A stretch of 64,000 nt of DNA, from the NCBI GenBank assembly GCA_029862165.1, contig JAOTXU010000001.1:1-64000 (forward strand), in the 5' to 3' direction. This document shows positions 60,201 to 64,000 of the stretch, piece by piece. How positions within the stretch are numbered: the first letter of the stretch is position 1; each line of letters begins with the position of its first letter. The translations under genes were made by a program, and so were the position numbers. The DNA is from Gammaproteobacteria bacterium (GTDB lineage: Bacteria; Pseudomonadota; Gammaproteobacteria; Steroidobacterales; JABDKV01). The notes under the pieces are model-generated. The model was not told the DNA's origin. It was given only the letters and a program-made list of their open reading frames with translations, and did not search any database.

Positions 60201-61233
60201 CACGCCCCTGTTGGTGGAAGGAAACGATATCGGTGGCATCGACGTTGGTTTCCTGGTGCGTCAGAACATCCAGGTCGACGCCGTGACCCAGCTCGGGGCG
60301 GACGAATTGTTCACCTTCGACGATCCGGACTCATTGTTGCACGACCGGCCGCCGTTGTTGCTGGAAGCGACCTGCGACGAGACCTTCCCCATCTCGGTGA
60401 TGGTGCTACACATGCGCTCGCTAGGTGGCATCGACAATCCGGACGGGCGCACCCGACAAAAACGTTTCGAGCAGGCCGAGTCGGTCGCGCAAATGGTGCA
60501 AGGCATCCAGAGTGCAAACCCGGACGTTAACCTTGTCGTTATCGGTGACTTCAATGCCTTCGAGTTTACCGATGGTCACGTCGATCTTGCCGGTATCATC
60601 AAGGGAGACTTCGATCCCGACGACAGCCTGGCTTGCGATCTCCCCAACGTTTGCACAGACCTGGTGGAGCCAAACCTGACCGATCAGGTCCTCGGCTTGC
60701 CCGCGGAGGAACGCTATTCGTTCATCTTCCGCGACAGCTTCAATCCCGACGGCTCGCGTGGTGACGCACAGGTGCTCGACCATGCCATGACGTCATCGGC
60801 TCTGGATCCCCTGGTTCAGGGTTTCGAGTACGGTCGTGGCAATGCCGACGCTGCCGAAGAGTTGGTAGAAGACAACGGCACGCTCGACCAGCTGTTGCTG
60901 CGCGCCTCGGACCACGACGGCCTGGTGCTGTACATCTTCAAAGACGAAGACGGTGATACCGTTCCGGATGCGCAGGACTTCTGTCCGAGCACCGTCATAC
61001 CCGAGACTGTACCCACCGACGGTCTCCGAAGAAATCGTTGGGCGCTCATGGACGACGATACGGTATTCGATACGACGGCGGGTATGGGGCCCCCACTTAG
61101 CTTCGATGTTCAGGATACCGGTGGTTGTTCCTGTGAACAGATCATTGATAAACTGAATTTGGGCCGGGGACAAACCCGGTTTGGCTGCAGCACCAGCAAC
61201 ATGTTGACGTGGACCGCGCAGGTCGCTAACTGA
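57280..61233 (+). CDS. ExeM/NucH-family extracellular endonuclease with three lamin-tail domains
   Basis: 1317 residues. Signal peptide (1-32), lamin-tail-like domain 1 (about 36-174), Ig-like domain (about 214-312), lamin-tail domains 2 and 3 (about 321-487 and 495-664, visibly duplicated), an OB-fold-like region (about 669-797) and an endonuclease/exonuclease/phosphatase domain (about 914-1219). The nuclease motifs are AVQEVDT, VVIGDFNAF near 1088, LDHAMTS and ASDHDG. After it come a calcium-binding-like segment (EDGDTVPDAQDFCP) and a short cysteine-containing tail. It is a secreted or surface nuclease, likely for extracellular DNA as food or in biofilm. It is single, with its own leader. 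Confidence 0.9.
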   Translation: MKRQLKSSPVHKTSLLGSLVLLSMVASAPLAASDLVITGVVDGPLSGGLPKAIEVYALNNIVDLSVYGVGSANNGNGGGVQEFTFPAVAVTAGSFMYVASESAGFTSFFGFAPDYTSGAASINGDDAIELFQNGFVVDVFGDINTDGTGQPWEHLDGWAYRADNTGPDCSSFLLANWSFSGPNALDGETTNGTAATPFPIGSFSTTRTDSAPCVQSTTPTDGAAAVAVDADVLIDFNEDVTAIGGWFDISCTASGAHTATVSGGPQSFTLDPDFDFDASETCTVTVSATQITDLDADDPPDNMPADFVFSFATASPPGGWVINEIHADPASGSDGDANGDGVRDSGDDEFVEIINTTGGAVDISGWTLEDRVAVRHTFPTGSLVADGCSIVVFGGGTPTGVFGNSLVQTASGGFLGLNNSGDDVTLSDNSAIEIAMASYGSEGGDNQSLTLSPDVTGGLPYVKHTVATGGGGRRFSPGTRADGVAFAGCAPAAAWVINEIHADPAVDLPGDANGDGTRSSSADEFVELINNTGGTYDISGWTLSDASGLRHTFPADTVLTDGCGVLVFGGGTPTGDFGRMPVQTASVGFLGLNNTGDTLTLDSGIGAAAVATYGSEGGDNQSLTLDPDVTGVLPYVKHSLATGSGGTLYSPGTRIDGSQFAGCPQLREIFEIQGDGLVSPVVGQSVFTQDNVVSCLATDGFFIQTPVERDDADIDTSNGIFVFTGAAPTVAVGDLVNVEGEIQEFFGLTEISPASSITVTGTGAVPPAVVFNADVPSPDPATPSCSIEYECYEGMLVEVSEGIVAASNQEFGSDPFAEIHVTAGSVRPFREPGIEDPGLPGLPVWDGNPEVFELDPDKLGLPTLNIPARSTFSAKGVIGFEFNHYELWPNELEVDFAPLPIPVRPSGTFETTVGSLNLFRLFAGDTLRLSKQSAYIRDVLRSPDILAVQEVDTLAVLQALADQIFADSAGAVDYTPLLVEGNDIGGIDVGFLVRQNIQVDAVTQLGADELFTFDDPDSLLHDRPPLLLEATCDETFPISVMVLHMRSLGGIDNPDGRTRQKRFEQAESVAQMVQGIQSANPDVNLVVIGDFNAFEFTDGHVDLAGIIKGDFDPDDSLACDLPNVCTDLVEPNLTDQVLGLPAEERYSFIFRDSFNPDGSRGDAQVLDHAMTSSALDPLVQGFEYGRGNADAAEELVEDNGTLDQLLLRASDHDGLVLYIFKDEDGDTVPDAQDFCPSTVIPETVPTDGLRRNRWALMDDDTVFDTTAGMGPPLSFDVQDTGGCSCEQIIDKLNLGRGQTRFGCSTSNMLTWTAQVAN

Positions 61234-61242
61234 TTCGATGTG

Positions 61243-61275
61243 CCGGGCACGACTGTGACTAACAGTCGTGTCCGG
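61243..61275. terminator. 14-bp hairpin between the nuclease and FimX-like genes
   Basis: CCGGGCACGACTGT (61243-61256) and ACAGTCGTGTCCGG (61262-61275) form a 14-pair stem with one G-U pair and a 5-nt loop. It lies between two convergent genes. No T run follows on either strand, so it may slow or end transcription in both directions but is not a classic intrinsic terminator. Confidence 0.55.
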
Positions 61276-61303
61276 TCTCGCAAGTCACCGAAACATTCGC
61301 GAG

Positions 61304-63343
61304 TCAGGCCGTTTCCAGAACGACTTCTTCGGGTCCCTGAACGTAATAGCCCTGGATGAACTCGACACCGAGCTGCCACAACACAGCCATGGTGTTGGCG
61401 TCTTCGACGCGCTCAGCAATCGTTTCCATATTTTTCGATTTGGCCGACTCGATGTAGAGACGCACGCGCCGCTGAATTTCCCTGTTGCGCACTAGCCCTT
61501 CCATCAGCGAGCCGTCGACTTTGATGAAGTTCGAGGGCAGGTGCTCCAGAACCTGCAAGGGTCTATGACCGGTGCCAAAGTGTTCAATCGCGAATCCGCA
61601 ACCAAAAGCTTTGACCTGATGTGCCAACTCTTTGGCCTCCTTCAGGTGTTCCTCTGCGTTTTGCTCAGTGATTTGAAAGACCAGTTGTGAAGGAGGGACT
61701 TTGTGCGCTTTGAGTTGTGTGCCAATCCACGGAACCAATGTGCGGTCAGGAATTGATTCTTCCGACAGACGGATGAATAACTGCGTGGGGCGATCCTTTA
61801 CACAAAACTCAATCGCATTGGCAATGACCCATCTGTCGATGTTTTTCATCAGCCCGTTTTCTTGCGCGACAGGCAAAAAATCTGCCGGCAAAATTTCTTT
61901 ACCGTCTTCCGTCACCATACGAATCAGCACATCAAACATTCGCCGACTCTTGCCCATCATGCTTGCAACCGGCTGGAAAACTAGACGGAAACCGTTTTTC
62001 ATCAGCGACTGCTTGATCACTTCGACCGCAATGGCTGGTACACCGCTATCAACCGAACCGTCTTTTTCAGTTACGGCGACTTTGTCGCCACCATCATCGC
62101 GTCCGTTTCTGAACGCAAGTTGTGCTTTGTGCATCAGAGAATTTACATCATCGACATGGCGATCGAGTTGCGCCAAACCTACTGTGCAGCTCATCGGGAT
62201 CGATTTGTCACCGGCCTCGAACACGTGTCTGCGTATGGAACGTAATAGTTCCTCCGCCCAGGCATTGACGTCGCGCATCGTGCCACGTGTCAATAACACC
62301 ATGAAGACATCGCCGCCGAACTGACCATATAGGTCATTGGGTTTCACCGAGTCGCGCAACAGCTGCGCCATGTCCAACATCAGCTGGTCACTGACATTTG
62401 GATCCAGCAGATCACGGGTTTCGTCCATGTCGTCCGGTCTCATATAAGCAAGAATAGTGACACCGGGCGCAGCAGGGCCGCGCATTGTCTCTTCAAGTTT
62501 GTCGACAAAGTGCTGACGCAGAAAAAGTCCGGTAACGGGATGGCGGTGATCGGCAAGAGCCGGCGTCACTACTGTAGGCGTTTCCGGTTCAATGCTGATG
62601 CGCAAACACGGTTCACCGTCGTCCTGAACGCTGTCTATGGACGCCTGAACAGACAGGCTACTGCCATCGCTGCTCTCGACACCGATCTCAATCTTGTGCC
62701 CGGCCCACTTGCCCTGGTTGCAAGCGACCAAAGCGCCCTTGATCGCGGGGCGGCTTTCCTGGGCGAATACATCGAGGATTGGTGTCCCGATTAGGTCGTT
62801 TGCGTCGGCATAGCCGAACTGCTCCAGCCAAGCGCGATTCAAGTTGGTGATTATGCCTTCGCTGACAAAGATGATGGCGTCGGCGGCCTCATCGATCAGG
62901 TTTGCAAGCTGGTCCTGCAAGGCCTTGTTTTCGACACGCGAAGTCTTCAGTTTCCGCAGCGTCCAATACGCACTCAGTTCACGCACGGCAACCGAGCTTA
63001 GACGCACCGGTTCTTTCAGTGTTACGAGATCCTGCGCACCGTCGACCAAAGCACGGGCAATCGCTCTTTCGCCGGCTTCGCCGTCCAGCGCCAGTAGCGG
63101 GAGGCCGGGCGCCAGCCGGTCCCGTACATCGGCTGCGTATTCAAGTCTTTCCAGATCGCCGTCCAGTGCAACAAAAAGCAATTGAGCGCGTCCGGCAGAC
63201 AGGACGTCCGGCAATGAGCGAGGATCTTGTACCCATTGACAATGTGCAGCTCGACCGGCATTGCGGAGGGAGCGGCTGATGGCTTCGACATCGTCCTCAC
63301 GTTGGGTTACGACGATAACCGAAATCCCGGTTTGCTCGCTCAA
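61304..63343 (-). CDS. FimX-like REC-PAS-GGDEF-EAL protein with degenerate catalytic motifs
   Basis: 679 residues from TTG 63343, chosen because GGAGG lies six bases upstream; a GTG at 63397 would add 18 residues. Receiver-like domain (about 7-125), PAS (about 145-250), GGDEF with FGGDVF instead of GGDEF, and EAL with FDVLIR instead of EAL. The usual DDFGTG reads EHFGTG and the usual VNLS reads IRLS, so phosphodiesterase and cyclase activity are unlikely. The C-terminal segment (LFIRLSEESIPD, LVFQITE, FIKVDGSLM, LWQLGVEFIQGYYVQGP) closely follows Pseudomonas FimX, a c-di-GMP receptor for type IV pili. The same role is inferred. Confidence 0.85.
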   Translation of the reverse strand: MSEQTGISVIVVTQREDDVEAISRSLRNAGRAAHCQWVQDPRSLPDVLSAGRAQLLFVALDGDLERLEYAADVRDRLAPGLPLLALDGEAGERAIARALVDGAQDLVTLKEPVRLSSVAVRELSAYWTLRKLKTSRVENKALQDQLANLIDEAADAIIFVSEGIITNLNRAWLEQFGYADANDLIGTPILDVFAQESRPAIKGALVACNQGKWAGHKIEIGVESSDGSSLSVQASIDSVQDDGEPCLRISIEPETPTVVTPALADHRHPVTGLFLRQHFVDKLEETMRGPAAPGVTILAYMRPDDMDETRDLLDPNVSDQLMLDMAQLLRDSVKPNDLYGQFGGDVFMVLLTRGTMRDVNAWAEELLRSIRRHVFEAGDKSIPMSCTVGLAQLDRHVDDVNSLMHKAQLAFRNGRDDGGDKVAVTEKDGSVDSGVPAIAVEVIKQSLMKNGFRLVFQPVASMMGKSRRMFDVLIRMVTEDGKEILPADFLPVAQENGLMKNIDRWVIANAIEFCVKDRPTQLFIRLSEESIPDRTLVPWIGTQLKAHKVPPSQLVFQITEQNAEEHLKEAKELAHQVKAFGCGFAIEHFGTGHRPLQVLEHLPSNFIKVDGSLMEGLVRNREIQRRVRLYIESAKSKNMETIAERVEDANTMAVLWQLGVEFIQGYYVQGPEEVVLETA

Positions 63344-63567
63344 AGTCTGTCCTCCTGGCTCTGCGTGGCGGCAACATGATAGCGCGTTCCCCGCCACAAA
63401 ATGAGTAACGCGTCATGTTTTTCATTTGTTGGCACGTCTGTGGCCCCTTTCACCGAGTGCACTCGTTTGCCGTAGGACCGTAGCCGGTTGGAGCCAGACC
63501 TGGTGGCAAAAGCCGCCGGCGGACGTCATATTCACTGTCCAGTCGTTCAAAGCATCGACCAAATCCG

Positions 63568-63595
63568 TTACAGCTTAAGCATCAGCGGGTATCAT
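63568..63595 (+). promoter_or_regulatory. Possible promoter of efp
   Basis: TATCAT (63590-63595) is a five-of-six -10 match. A weak -35 (TTACAG, 63568-63573) lies 16 bp upstream. Transcription would start about 30 bp before the efp ATG. The rest of the 63344-63633 gap shows no gene. Confidence 0.35.
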
Positions 63596-63633
63596 GTGCG
63601 ACCTCGGCCCTCCGAATCTTTTTCCGAGCTTAC

Positions 63634-64000
63634 ATGGCAAGTTACAGCACAAATGAATTCCGTTCCGGTCTCAAGGTCATGCTTGACAATGACCCCCACG
63701 CGATCATTGAGAACGAATTTGTAAAACCTGGAAAAGGACAGGCGTTCAACCGCGTCAAGCTGAAAAATCTCAGGACCGGTCGTGTAATTGACAAGACATT
63801 CAAATCCGGTGAATCCATAGAGGCTGCCGATGTGATCGACACTGAAATGCAGTATCTTTACTCTGATGGCGAGTTTTTCCATTTCATGACACCGGATACG
63901 TTTGAGCAGTACGCTGCAGAGCCTGTAATCATTGGTGATGCGGGACAGTGGCTGAAGGAACAGGACATCTGCCTGGTAACACTGTGGAACAATTCTCCTC
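63634..64000 (+). CDS. efp: Elongation factor P (3' end outside window)
   Basis: Relieves ribosome stalling at consecutive prolines. The first 122 residues are in the window. They match E. coli EF-P closely: [11 protein letters not shown] with K34, the lysine that is beta-lysylated by EpmA/EpmB, then [21 protein letters not shown] and the start of domain III. Neither epmA nor epmB is in the window. It is divergent from the FimX-like gene. Confidence 0.96.
   Translation, partial: MASYSTNEFRSGLKVMLDNDPHAIIENEFVKPGKGQAFNRVKLKNLRTGRVIDKTFKSGESIEAADVIDTEMQYLYSDGEFFHFMTPDTFEQYAAEPVIIGDAGQWLKEQDICLVTLWNNSP

Overview
The window reads as ordinary chromosome of a free-living, probably marine or sediment, gammaproteobacterium of moderate GC. 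The evidence is the single-chain PurL, YceH, EttA, MltF, HtpX, a FimV-like protein, a FimX-like protein, ParE/ParC, a RibB with a degenerate GTP cyclohydrolase II-like tail, and the five-enzyme (HutF/HutG) histidine pathway. No genus can be named. I see no prophage, insertion sequence, integrase, CRISPR array or rRNA. One tRNA is present, tRNA-Ser(CGA).

Layout. 1-3670 (minus): the N-terminal 1223 residues of a very large exported sugar-dehydrogenase-like adhesin, running off the left edge. 3950-12315: tadA, mltF, tRNA-Ser, a PP2C phosphatase with a tiny tail-anchored partner, a DUF1820 protein, an MBL-fold hydrolase and purL. 12443-16130: small accessory genes, including an FNR/ANR-type oxygen regulator divergent from a monooxygenase-like gene. 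16319-20172 (minus): a lipoprotein of the D-aminoacylase family and a membrane TolB-like/TPR protein. 20313-24176: yceH, gloA, an alpha/beta hydrolase, a GNAT acetyltransferase, a decayed pseudogene, an unknown 281-residue protein and a VOC protein. 24196-32782: the hut genes in two divergent arms (hutI-hutH-[FecR]-[DUF4145]-hutU to the left, hutF-hutG to the right). 32784-35309: an FAD reductase and a second TolB-like/TPR membrane protein.

35390-43706 is core metabolism: ettA divergent from glyA-nrdR-ribD-ribE-ribB-ribH-nusB-thiL, with very tight or overlapping joints. It is followed by a Ser/Thr kinase fused to a cyclic-nucleotide-binding domain, then folE2, ispA and xseB on the minus strand. 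47268-49710 is a compact oxidative-stress unit: promoter, 7-1-7 palindromic operator, rubrerythrin, a heterodisulfide-reductase-like Fe-S protein and DUF3501. parE and parC follow. 53961-63343 holds a shortened FimV-like hub protein, htpX, a large secreted ExeM-type nuclease with three lamin-tail domains, and a FimX-like REC-PAS-GGDEF-EAL protein whose catalytic motifs are degenerate. efp begins at 63634 and runs off the right edge.

How the genes work together. The rib genes cover riboflavin synthesis from DHBP and the GTP-derived pyrimidine, but the true GTP cyclohydrolase II step must be encoded elsewhere, because the tail of RibB lacks the zinc cysteines. The hut genes give complete histidine to glutamate plus formate conversion. 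FimV-like and FimX-like proteins point to type IV pili or polar organisation. The PP2C phosphatase and the kinase-cNMP fusion are 37 kb apart and may form a Hanks-type phosphorylation switch. The best candidates for less-described biology are the kinase-cNMP fusion, the rubrerythrin/Fe-S/DUF3501 unit with its operator, the D-aminoacylase-like lipoprotein with altered metal ligands, the two TolB-like/TPR membrane proteins, and the repeat-rich adhesin.
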